From positions 1 to 33,343 of IMG/VR virus record IMGVR_UViG_3300042465_006798: DNA of 33,343 bases. One strand, 5' to 3'. The notes below the pieces were generated by a model. The model was not told the origin of the DNA and made no database searches. It saw only the letters and a program-made list of their open reading frames with translations. Positions 1 through 6,792 of this stretch are shown here, piece after piece; position 1 is the stretch's first letter; each line of letters starts with the position of its first letter. Both the position numbers and the translations under genes were made by a program. This DNA is from a virus.

Positions 1-98
1 GCGCACTTGAGGTATTCTTGAATTTGATCTTCAGTAAATTCAAGGTCTACACCAATCGCTTTTAGATTCGCGTTACCAAGATATGTTTTAGTTGCCAT
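1..98 (-). CDS. 17: Terminase large subunit, N-terminal fragment (gp17-like), cut by the window edge
   Basis: The first 32 codons are visible; translation starts MATKTYLGNANLKAIGVDLE and runs off the window at a YLKC motif. In the terminases of marine T4-like phages this motif opens the conserved region just before the ATPase domain. The start codon lies three bases after the stop of the nuclease gene, in the order gp16 - nuclease - gp17. The family product is the ATPase/nuclease motor that cuts concatemers and pumps DNA into the prohead. The motor motifs themselves lie outside the window, so the call rests on the N-terminal pattern and on position after gp16. Confidence 0.8.
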   Translation of the reverse strand, partial: MATKTYLGNANLKAIGVDLEFTEDQIQEYLKC

Positions 99-101
99 AA
101 A

Positions 102-530
102 TTATTTGTTTGGCAGTTCGCCTCTTTCAATGAGAATCTTTTTGTTTTGTTGATGTGCTTCCTGCACTAATTCTTTATTCTCGCCCAAGTACAAAACTGC
201 ATAGTTATTGTCAATCATCCATTGATTAACTCTTGTGCCGTCTTGAGTAATGAACACGCCTAGAATACGACCAAACTTATCGTCATTGCTATCGGGGCGC
301 ATTGTTTCAATTATAGCCCATGAACCAACTGGTAGTTTTTCTTGCAATTTTTTCTTTGACAATACCCCTCTTGGCTTTTCTTCAGTATTTGCAGTTCTAG
401 ATTCTGGCGTATCGATGCCAGCCAAGCGCACTTTTTGATTCGATAGAACAATTTTAAATCCTAAATCTAAATCAATTTCTACTGTGTCGCCGTCAAGTAC
501 TTTTAAAATTTTTGCTCTATACTGATACAT
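102..530 (-). CDS. Staphylococcal-nuclease-like (thermonuclease) protein inside the terminase operon
   Basis: A 142-aa single-domain SNase (OB-fold) protein. The catalytic set of staphylococcal nuclease is recognisable: DGDT with D15 (the Ca-binding Asp), R35 in RLAGIDTPE, D40, T41, E43, and R88 in KFGRIL. All appear intact, so an active Ca-dependent phosphodiesterase is expected. There is no signal peptide, so it should act in the infected cytoplasm. It sits one base after gp16 and three bases before gp17, so it is very likely co-transcribed and co-translated with both terminase subunits. Roles in host DNA breakdown, in DNA trimming during packaging, or as a passenger gene are all possible; the sequence does not decide between them. 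Confidence 0.88.
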   Translation of the reverse strand: MYQYRAKILKVLDGDTVEIDLDLGFKIVLSNQKVRLAGIDTPESRTANTEEKPRGVLSKKKLQEKLPVGSWAIIETMRPDSNDDKFGRILGVFITQDGTRVNQWMIDNNYAVLYLGENKELVQEAHQQNKKILIERGELPNK

Positions 531-531
531 G

Positions 532-930
532 TTAAGTTCCCTTTATCAATTTTTGTAATTCTGCGGTACTTCCAACAAATAGTGCATTTGTAACATGCGT
601 TGGTTGTTCGCTACCTTTTTCTTGTTGAATATCTTTCTTTTTCTTTGCAATGTCCAACAAGTCTTTATTTGTTTCGGCAATAGTTTTAATCAATTGTCCT
701 AGTACTTCATATGTGCGTGGCGACTCACCTTCTCTTGCGAGATAGGCTAAATCTTCCATTGCATTTTTACCATTGTCAATTAAAGTTCGCAAATTCTTTC
801 TTGCATACTCATAGTCATCATCAACTGTAGTATTTTCAATCACAACCGTATTCTTTTTTGGTACGATGTTAGATGCGACAGGCGCAATGTCTAAAACAGT
901 TTCTATCTTTTGATCTATTGTTTGTTTCAT
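532..930 (-). CDS. 16: Terminase small subunit (gp16-like)
   Basis: A 132-aa protein with a polar N terminus (about residues 1-35) and a helical core (about 38-105) typical of gp16-family small terminases, including the stretches YEYARKNLRTLIDNGKNAME and LGQLIKTIAETNKDLLDIAK. The lysine-rich segment KKKKDIQQ follows. In T4 this protein forms rings that regulate gp17 and recognise DNA for packaging. Its ATG overlaps the gp15 TGA stop (ATGA), so translation is coupled to gp15. The order gp15-gp16-gp17 matches T4 apart from the nuclease gene between gp16 and gp17. Confidence 0.85.
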   Translation of the reverse strand: MKQTIDQKIETVLDIAPVASNIVPKKNTVVIENTTVDDDYEYARKNLRTLIDNGKNAMEDLAYLAREGESPRTYEVLGQLIKTIAETNKDLLDIAKKKKDIQQEKGSEQPTHVTNALFVGSTAELQKLIKGT

Positions 931-1658
931 GATATAGTATTCGAAGTTTCAAAGTTCGAATTTCCTGTGAAAAGTTGAGTTGCGTCTAAATCAAAGTTAT
1001 CATTGCCATCATCATTGAATGTATTAACTTCAAGACTTGTGATATACTTGCTCTTTGTGACAGGTCCAAACAGATAGCCTTTGACAATAAAATCTAAATC
1101 CCATGTCATAATGCGTGGGTCTTCATATTGCCCCTCATAACTATCATCTGACGAAATATTCGTAAGTTCGATTGGAACGTCAAGATTAACTCCTAGTTCT
1201 GGCAATGCTCTCACCGTAACTGTAAAATCTGGTGTGAAGAATGGCACAATCTTTTCGCACAATTGAATACCGTCTTCTGCATTCTTTGTCATGATTGATA
1301 ACGTGAAGTTCATATCATATGGCACAGGCGCATAGACTGAAGAAAACTCTTTGTTTGTTGCGTTGAAATTGCTCTTGTATTTGAGTGTGCTATTCAACTT
1401 GCGAATCGGTGCATATGACATTGAAGACATTACAAACGACATGCGCGGTAGCACAATTGATACGCTACGCAGACCTGTTGGGTCGCCTAGTTCACGTTCA
1501 ATGTAACGCTGTTTTGGTCCATATGCAATCGGCACATTGACTGTTTGAATAGTATTATTGTTCTGATCAAAACGCTTAATCTGCATATCATTGAAGAGAT
1601 TGCCAAACATGATTACATGGCGTCTTAACGTACCGTGATAAAAATCGTGTCCAAACAT
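927..1658 (-). CDS. 15: Tail sheath stabilizer and completion protein (gp15-like)
   Basis: The N terminus, MFGHDFYHGTLRRHVIMFGN followed by LFNDMQIKR, follows T4 gp15 (MFGYFYNSSFRRYATLMGDL, then FSNIQIKR). Length (243 aa) is close to the T4 protein (about 270). In T4, gp15 forms the hexameric ring capping the completed tail, and gp13/gp14 dock onto it. I chose ATG 1658 over the GTG two codons upstream because it gives the T4-like N terminus. It shares its A with the gp14 stop (TAATG) and has a GAGGGTG Shine-Dalgarno a few bases before it. It also overlaps the following gp16 start by four bases. Confidence 0.9.
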   Translation of the reverse strand: MFGHDFYHGTLRRHVIMFGNLFNDMQIKRFDQNNNTIQTVNVPIAYGPKQRYIERELGDPTGLRSVSIVLPRMSFVMSSMSYAPIRKLNSTLKYKSNFNATNKEFSSVYAPVPYDMNFTLSIMTKNAEDGIQLCEKIVPFFTPDFTVTVRALPELGVNLDVPIELTNISSDDSYEGQYEDPRIMTWDLDFIVKGYLFGPVTKSKYITSLEVNTFNDDGNDNFDLDATQLFTGNSNFETSNTIS

Positions 1659-2470
1659 TACCACACCCTCGTTTCAGCAAATGGATTCTTCTCTGAGAAA
1701 TCCAAAATGTCATCGTCATTGATACGCCCTGTGATATAATCATTCTGTGCGGTATCGTCTTTTTCTTCTACCATATTGCTCTCTTCCATCAAGTACCCGC
1801 CTTCTTCAGCAAGTAAGGCATCACCATCTTCAGTAAGTGTTCTAGGAACATTGCTTGTAGACAAACTGTAATCTGTTTCAAGTTGATCAACGTCTGCAAT
1901 ATCTGTATTAAGAACTTCGCTAGAGTATTCGTATTTGTCGCAACGCAATTCATAGGTATAAAGTTTACCCAATTGAAAGAGTGTTTCAATATTTTCGACA
2001 AATTTAATTTCAAACAAATCTTTTGTAAACGGAAACCAAATTAGATCACCCTCTTTAGGGCGAATGTAACCAGTATAGTCTTGATCAAAATTTATTTCTT
2101 GGCGCAGTAAATCGTTATCTTCAAGTTTAAAATTGTATGAGTACTCAGTCATCAACTTAGGTTGAAGAATCTGAGAGAATCGTTTCTTTGCAACTGTGAA
2201 TGTTAATGATTCATCAACTTGCAAACCAAACTTAGAGATAAAATCGTTTTGTCCCATGTAGCCATCGTATGTCTTGAGATACATTTCAATTTCAATTGCA
2301 TCGTCAAACTTCATTGATGCGTCTTCTTTAAAGAGCATGTCTAAATTTACATGGGTGCGCGGTAGATAGTAGGCATTAATGCCATACATCTTCATTGACT
2401 CAATGATTAAATCTTCGAGTACGTTCTGTTCGCTTGCAGTACCATACTGATTAAAGTAGCGATTACGCAT
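1658..2470 (-). CDS. 14: Neck protein (gp14-like)
   Basis: A 270-aa protein placed between gp13 and gp15 as in T4. Segments match the gp14 layout: IESMKMYGINAYYLPRTHV near residues 25-45, MYLKTYDGYMGQNDFISKFG near 65-85, and PKEGDLIWFPFTKDLFEIKF near 140-160, corresponding to the T4 motifs VECYYVPREYV, GYEGQNSFFSNFG and PKEGDLIYFP. The C-terminal third is acidic. In T4 it forms the neck with gp13, to which head and tail join. I use ATG 2470, one base after the gp13 stop, rather than the TTG three codons earlier. Confidence 0.9.
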   Translation of the reverse strand: MRNRYFNQYGTASEQNVLEDLIIESMKMYGINAYYLPRTHVNLDMLFKEDASMKFDDAIEIEMYLKTYDGYMGQNDFISKFGLQVDESLTFTVAKKRFSQILQPKLMTEYSYNFKLEDNDLLRQEINFDQDYTGYIRPKEGDLIWFPFTKDLFEIKFVENIETLFQLGKLYTYELRCDKYEYSSEVLNTDIADVDQLETDYSLSTSNVPRTLTEDGDALLAEEGGYLMEESNMVEEKDDTAQNDYITGRINDDDILDFSEKNPFAETRVW

Positions 2471-2471
2471 A

Positions 2472-3221
2472 TTAGCCAACCATATCTGTTACCGGTAGAG
2501 AATAAGAACGAATCAAATCCTCGTCCAGTGCTTTTAATTCATCCTCTGCTTCATCGTAGATTTTCTGCCCATTGAACGTAACGCCGCCTGGCATTTGTAA
2601 ACCTTCAAACTTCTTCAGATTATTACCCCATTGTTTTTTAATCATTGCGGTAGCATATTTCTTGAGCCAACGATCATTCCATACATCGGTATAAGTGTCT
2701 GGATCTAGTAGACGGTAGCCTTCAATTATGATATACTCATCTTTAAGAATCTTTTCACCCCATGCCATATCGATATAAAGTTTATTGATATGACGATTGA
2801 AGCGTAAGCCTTGCTTGCCTACGAACATCTCTTCGGCAAGTGCTACGTTTTGCAAAGCCATGTAGTATGATGCAAACGGACCGTAGTTAAAAGCGAATAA
2901 ATCGTTCAGCGCCAACTGATAGCGAATGTTGAAAAGATTGTTGGTAGAGTATGAATTACCAATGTCAAGAATATTGATAACTGAAATGACGTTCTCAGGT
3001 ATATCTAAATACTTGTTTGCAATGTCAGTTTCGGTTACTTTGTGTGCTAGGTAAACTTTTTCGGTGCCATCGTAGTGATAGTCGTGGTAAACTTGAAGTG
3101 CGGCTTCTACGCAATCTTCAACTTGTAAATCATCTACGTTAATTTCTAGCACTGGCGCACCAAGTTGACGGAGGCAGTAGTCTTTAAATTCTTCTCTGGT
3201 TGCTGGTTTGTGCGTACTCAT
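2472..3221 (-). CDS. 13: Neck protein (gp13-like)
   Basis: A 249-aa gp13-family head-completion/neck protein. Family features include REEFKDYCLRQLGAPVLEIN at residues 10-29, then DLQVEDCVEAALQVYHDYHY, and PENVISVINILDI further in. In T4 it forms a ring at the portal vertex that receives the tail. An in-frame ATG exists at 3251, but it would lie at or before the start of a transcript from the CATAAATA late promoter at 3253-3260. The ATG at 3221 has a good Shine-Dalgarno (AGGGG about 7 bases upstream) and gives the usual family N terminus MSTHKPATREEF. It is the first gene of the operon gp13-14-15-16-nuclease-17. Confidence 0.9.
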   Translation of the reverse strand: MSTHKPATREEFKDYCLRQLGAPVLEINVDDLQVEDCVEAALQVYHDYHYDGTEKVYLAHKVTETDIANKYLDIPENVISVINILDIGNSYSTNNLFNIRYQLALNDLFAFNYGPFASYYMALQNVALAEEMFVGKQGLRFNRHINKLYIDMAWGEKILKDEYIIIEGYRLLDPDTYTDVWNDRWLKKYATAMIKKQWGNNLKKFEGLQMPGGVTFNGQKIYDEAEDELKALDEDLIRSYSLPVTDMVG

Positions 3222-3252
3222 TTGTGCCCCTATAAGGTTAATTTCTACCATC

Positions 3253-3260
3253 TATTTATG
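3253..3260 (-). promoter_or_regulatory. T4-type late promoter element (CATAAATA) for the gp13-gp17 operon
   Basis: CATAAATA on the minus strand fits the NATAAATA late consensus of marine T4-like phages. A start about 6-7 bases downstream gives a roughly 25-base leader before the gp13 ATG at 3221, with the AGGGG ribosome site inside it. Confidence 0.7.
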
Positions 3261-3295
3261 CTTTTTTGAATCTACATAGTGCTTCGGCGGGCCTA

Positions 3296-3301
3296 TATAA
3301 T
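3296..3301 (+). promoter_or_regulatory. Possible sigma-70-type -10 box (TATAAT) for the oxygenase island
   Basis: A perfect TATAAT lies 20 bases before the first oxygenase ATG, within the 70-base divergent gap. No convincing -35 hexamer sits at 16-18 bases (TTGAAT at 3266-3271 is about 24 bases away), so it would need activation or a non-canonical -35. No NATAAATA late element is present on this strand in the gap. Confidence 0.35.
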
Positions 3302-3321
3302 TAAGAGAAAAGGATTTTGAT

Positions 3322-3942
3322 ATGAACCTTAAATTTTATGAACATCTTGGTCTTCCTATCGCCGTGGTAGACAATTTTTATGAAGAGCAAACATGCAAAA
3401 AAATTTGGCAAGAACTATGTTTTTTAAACAATGAACCACAAAAACTTCTAGGTCCAGAAAAAACTGGATCTGCTACTGATGATAAAACTGGAGAGTATTT
3501 AAAGCGCAATCGAGGAATATTTTTAGATCAGGCATATAAAGATCGATCATTGTCAAACATTCTAATTGCCAATAGAAAGATTTTTTATAAAGATTTTGTT
3601 AATATTTTGAGTGACAATCACTATTTTTTTAAATATTTGGAAATTTCAAATGTTGATACAACTTTGGTTCAATATTATGAAAATAATGATTATTATAAAT
3701 TGCATAGTGATCACGCAACTTTAACTGCAATATTTTGGATGTACGACTCGCCTAAAAAATTTGTTGGAGGAAATTTTCAATTTGAAAATGGCCCTGCCAT
3801 AGAGTGTTTTACAAATAGAATGTTAATTTTTCCATCCATACTAAAACATGAAGTGGAAGAAACTAAAATTGTAACTGAAGAATTGAAAAATCAAAATTAC
3901 GGAAGATTTTCAATTTCTCAATTTATATCGAGAAACATATAG
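3322..3942 (+). CDS. 2-oxoglutarate/Fe(II)-dependent oxygenase-like protein, island gene 1
   Basis: A 206-aa protein with the double-stranded beta-helix signature of prolyl-4-hydroxylase-like oxygenases. The iron ligands are H128-S-D130 and distal H176 (LKHEVEE), with R195 in GRFSIS as likely 2-oxoglutarate anchor. YYENNDYYKLHSDHATLTAI and FVGGNFQF are typical of the fold. Such enzymes hydroxylate proteins, small molecules or nucleobases; the substrate cannot be read from sequence. The start follows a good AGAAAAGGA ribosome site. It is the first gene of five on the plus strand, opposite to the flanking structural genes, and the DNA is visibly AT-richer than those genes, which suggests separate acquisition. 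Confidence 0.82.
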   Translation: MNLKFYEHLGLPIAVVDNFYEEQTCKKIWQELCFLNNEPQKLLGPEKTGSATDDKTGEYLKRNRGIFLDQAYKDRSLSNILIANRKIFYKDFVNILSDNHYFFKYLEISNVDTTLVQYYENNDYYKLHSDHATLTAIFWMYDSPKKFVGGNFQFENGPAIECFTNRMLIFPSILKHEVEETKIVTEELKNQNYGRFSISQFISRNI

Positions 3943-3952
3943 GATAAGAATT

Positions 3953-4585
3953 ATGACTTTTAAAATTAATGGGCTTTATATTGAACCAAGACAACCTGAT
4001 GTGACACTAGGGGGATGTATAGAAATTTATGAAAATGCTTGGCCTGACCCTAGAAAAACAATAGATCAATTAGAACAGTTGGTGCTTAATCATTATACTT
4101 CTGGTGTATATTGGCAAAAAGCAGAAACTTTTGGTCAAGGCGCTCTTCAGAACGTAAGAACAAATAAATTATTGCCGCTTACACACTTGTGTGAAGTAAC
4201 TGGTAATAAAGTTTTGCACAACATAAACAATATATTTTATACTCTTCTATTGTCTACCACTAATACATACTGCTCAAAATTTGACATTCACGAAAGTTTT
4301 TTTCATGAGGGGTATAATGTTTTAAAATATACTTCAGGAGAAGAGTACAAACCTCACTATGATGGCGGAACATCGTCTGGCCGAAGTATTTCGGCAATTT
4401 GTTACTTGAACGATGATTATGTTGGGGGTGAATTAGAATTTGTAAATTTTGGAATTAAAATTAAACCACAACCAGGAATGATGATTTTGTTTCCTTCTAA
4501 CTATGCATATCGTCATGTTGCACATCCGATTACAGAGGGAACAAAATATGCAATTGTTACTTGGATAAGAGATAGGCAGGTATAA
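3953..4585 (+). CDS. 2-oxoglutarate/Fe(II)-dependent oxygenase (prolyl 4-hydroxylase-like), island gene 2
   Basis: A 210-aa protein and the most canonical of the five. LKYTSGEEYKPHYDGG gives H135-Y-D137; the strands SISAICYLND and VGGELEF follow, then PGMMILFPS. The distal part YRHVAHPITEGTKYAIVTW gives H188 and K198 as the 2-oxoglutarate-binding basic residue, as Lys is in collagen-type prolyl hydroxylases. The N-terminal 100 residues probably form a helical cap. A weak AGGATAAGA ribosome site precedes the ATG, and the gene starts 10 bases after gene 1. Likely role is hydroxylation of a peptide or small-molecule substrate; no partner is identifiable. Confidence 0.88.
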   Translation: MTFKINGLYIEPRQPDVTLGGCIEIYENAWPDPRKTIDQLEQLVLNHYTSGVYWQKAETFGQGALQNVRTNKLLPLTHLCEVTGNKVLHNINNIFYTLLLSTTNTYCSKFDIHESFFHEGYNVLKYTSGEEYKPHYDGGTSSGRSISAICYLNDDYVGGELEFVNFGIKIKPQPGMMILFPSNYAYRHVAHPITEGTKYAIVTWIRDRQV

Positions 4586-4586
4586 A

Positions 4587-5207
4587 ATGGACGCTTTAAA
4601 TGAACATAAATTTGCAAAAAATGGATACTGTTTAGTTGAAAATGCAATTTCACTTGAATTGAGAGATTTTGTAACTCAGTATGCATTATTTGATGAGATG
4701 CAAAATTTTAATGGAAATGGAGACGGTCAAACTCCAAATGCACATTTTAGATATGCTGATCCTGCTATGGAATCTTTGTTAATTCATCTTCATAAAACTA
4801 TGGAAGAAAATACTGGATTACTTTTATTTCCAACATATTCATATCATAGAGTTTATAGACCAGGAGATGAATTAAAAGAACATAGAGACAGACCATCATG
4901 TGAAATTTCAGCAACAATATGCTTCAATTATAGTTATGATGATTCTAAATTTTCTTGGCCTATATTCATGAATAATTACGAAGCAGTTCAAAAGCCCGGT
5001 GATATGATAATTTATAGAGGGTGTGATTTACCACACTGGAGAAATAAATTTAATATTGAAGAAGACGTTTGGCAAGTTCAAGGATTTTTTCATTATGTAG
5101 ACGCAAACGGCCCTCACGCAGAGTGGAAGTTTGATAAAAGAAATTCAATTGGTGAAAAAGATTTGAGAAAACCTTCTAGTATTAAACCTTACATACAATT
5201 TGTTTAA
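4587..5207 (+). CDS. 2-oxoglutarate/Fe(II)-dependent oxygenase-like protein, island gene 3
   Basis: A 206-aa protein of a different oxygenase branch. YRPGDELKEHRDRPSCEISA gives H99-R-D101; KPGDMIIYRGCDLPHWRN gives distal H150. YHRVY before the first motif and VQGFFHYVDANG after the second are characteristic of a marine phage subgroup. The last ~30 residues are a polar tail outside the barrel. The ATG lies one base after the stop of gene 2, so the two are probably translationally coupled. The 2-oxoglutarate anchor is less clear than in genes 1 and 2. Substrate unknown. Confidence 0.8.
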   Translation: MDALNEHKFAKNGYCLVENAISLELRDFVTQYALFDEMQNFNGNGDGQTPNAHFRYADPAMESLLIHLHKTMEENTGLLLFPTYSYHRVYRPGDELKEHRDRPSCEISATICFNYSYDDSKFSWPIFMNNYEAVQKPGDMIIYRGCDLPHWRNKFNIEEDVWQVQGFFHYVDANGPHAEWKFDKRNSIGEKDLRKPSSIKPYIQFV

Positions 5208-5208
5208 C

Positions 5209-5850
5209 ATGGTAGAAATTAAAAATTACATTCAGAATTTAAATTTTGAATTCAGTTCTCAATTACCTTATATATTAAAAGGAAATCTTTCTAATGAATT
5301 GTTTGATGAATTAAATTATTTTTTTCGTGAATGTGAGAGTATTAAAAATCATCCTTTAGGATTTTTAAGAAACCACATAAATGCAGGAAAAAACAGGTAT
5401 CAAACAAGTATACCTAAAGGTTTGTTAGAAAAATCTTTTTTGATGCCATTTTTAATTCACTTAGGAGAATTTTATATCTCTGAAAAATTACAAATTGATA
5501 TTTCATATTTAACACATCACAGAATTGTTAGAATGCGGCAATTTCCGGATCATTATGATCATTATGACTTTTGGGTAAATTTTTCTCAACTTGAAGATTC
5601 AAATAATATTCATGATCATGCTGGAACATTATCAGGAATTTTATATTTTACCGACACAAAGTTGCCTGTAAAATTTTATTATAATGATGTTGTGTTTGTT
5701 CATGAAGGTAAAAAGGGAGAAGTTTTTTTGTTTCCATCAAACTTATTACATTCTGTAGATTATAACACCATTGAAAATAATAGAATATCATTTTCTTTCA
5801 ATTTATTTTGTACAGATAATGAAATTCATGATAAACTTCAAGTAAAATAA
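5209..5850 (+). CDS. Putative 2-oxoglutarate/Fe(II) oxygenase (HxH type), island gene 4
   Basis: A 213-aa protein resembling the phage/bacterial putative-2OG-oxygenase group with a His-x-His proximal motif: NNIHDHAGTLSGILYFTD (H135, D136, H137), FLFPSNLLHSVDYN (H181), then R192 in NRISFSFNLF as probable co-substrate anchor. Having HDH where HxD is usual makes the exact metal ligands uncertain. I start at ATG 5209, one base after the gene 3 stop, rather than at the overlapping TTG at 5200. There is no clear Shine-Dalgarno, so translation probably depends on coupling. The gene is the AT-richest part of the island by eye. Confidence 0.75.
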   Translation: MVEIKNYIQNLNFEFSSQLPYILKGNLSNELFDELNYFFRECESIKNHPLGFLRNHINAGKNRYQTSIPKGLLEKSFLMPFLIHLGEFYISEKLQIDISYLTHHRIVRMRQFPDHYDHYDFWVNFSQLEDSNNIHDHAGTLSGILYFTDTKLPVKFYYNDVVFVHEGKKGEVFLFPSNLLHSVDYNTIENNRISFSFNLFCTDNEIHDKLQVK

Positions 5851-5851
5851 T

Positions 5852-6367
5852 ATGTTTAATGATTTTTTGATTATCGATAACATTTTTGAAAACCCCAACA
5901 AAATAGTAAAGTTTTCAAAAGAAATAGATTACTATCATTCGTCAAGCACAAATAAACCTGAAGGAAATTGGGTAGGATTACGTTCAAATAGACTTTACGA
6001 AATAGACCAGAAATTTTTTAATGAAACTTTTAATGAAATTTTTGCAAAATGCTTCTCACATTTTCAAGTGAATGAGTTTTCGTATAGAGTAAACTCATAC
6101 TTTCACATATTGCCGTCAGAATTTAGTTTCAATGAAAGTTGGATTCATACTGACAAAACTTATTTTTTAGCCGGTGTGGTTTATTTAAATGCAACTCCAC
6201 CAAAAGAAAGCGGCACAATTCTCATTTTGAATAATGAGATTTGTGCCGTTGAGAATAAATTTAATCGATTAGTGCTTTATAATTCTAGTATAAAACATGC
6301 GCCTCAAAATTCTTTTGATTCTAGATTAACTCTAACTTTTTTTGTTGAAGAATTGCTTATTAAGTGA
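5852..6367 (+). CDS. Short 2-oxoglutarate/Fe(II) oxygenase-like protein, island gene 5
   Basis: A 171-aa protein with the same ligand geometry in a compact form: SWIHTDKTYFLAGVVYLN (H99-T-D101), SSIKHAPQN (H149) and R158 in DSRLTLTFFVEE. The N terminus MFNDFLIIDNIFENPNKIVK resembles the opening of short DUF6445-type oxygenase-like proteins, which is a tentative placement. It starts one base after the gene 4 stop. Its last eight bases overlap the convergent gene on the minus strand, so the two 3' ends meet with no room for a separate terminator. Function beyond the fold prediction is unknown. Confidence 0.68.
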   Translation: MFNDFLIIDNIFENPNKIVKFSKEIDYYHSSSTNKPEGNWVGLRSNRLYEIDQKFFNETFNEIFAKCFSHFQVNEFSYRVNSYFHILPSEFSFNESWIHTDKTYFLAGVVYLNATPPKESGTILILNNEICAVENKFNRLVLYNSSIKHAPQNSFDSRLTLTFFVEELLIK

Positions 6368-6776
6368 TAATTTTTTGGGTTTCATAGGTTTGATATAACC
6401 ACATATCTTCATCTTCTACCCAAACTTCTTTTAGAGGTATTGGAAATCCTAATTCTTTTATTCTTTTTTGAATTCTTTGTTGAGCACCTTGCCCATAATA
6501 TGTTTCAATTTCTATTTTAGGTTGATGCCATACGGGTTTATATGTTAACATATAAAATTCAGCAAAAGGGTCCCAAGCCGCATAAACACCTCTGCCCCCT
6601 CCAGATTCAAAAAGAACTTCCCAAATGTTTACATCTTCAACGTGTAATTCTCTGTTATAGTCCCACTTTTTAAATTCAGGAAGAATTAATTTATCTGATT
6701 CCATCCATTTTGGATCAAATACTTCATCTTCCCAAGGTGTTTGTAAAATATTATAAGTTGATTTAAAAAAAGGCAT
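6360..6776 (-). CDS. Conserved marine phage protein of unknown function (138 aa)
   Basis: I do not recognise a biochemical function. The protein is Trp/Tyr/Glu-rich: FKSTYNILQTPWEDEVFD, then WDYNRELHVEDVNIWEVLFE, GGGRGVYAAWDPFAEFYMLT, and an acidic C terminus. I recall similar sequences next to fiber genes in other marine T4-like phages, which suggests a virion or fiber-assembly link, but this is recollection and not a search. It follows the glycine-rich adhesin by 16 bases in the same direction. ATG 6776 is chosen over a TTG three codons upstream. Its 3' end overlaps island gene 5 by eight bases on the opposite strand. Confidence 0.75.
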   Translation of the reverse strand: MPFFKSTYNILQTPWEDEVFDPKWMESDKLILPEFKKWDYNRELHVEDVNIWEVLFESGGGRGVYAAWDPFAEFYMLTYKPVWHQPKIEIETYYGQGAQQRIQKRIKELGFPIPLKEVWVEDEDMWLYQTYETQKIIT

Positions 6777-6792
6777 AATATACAATTATGAA

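Noticed and set aside
5200-5208. TTG start for island gene 4
   Set aside because: It overlaps the stop of gene 3; ATG at 5209 is immediately after the stop and matches the 1-base spacing of its neighbours.
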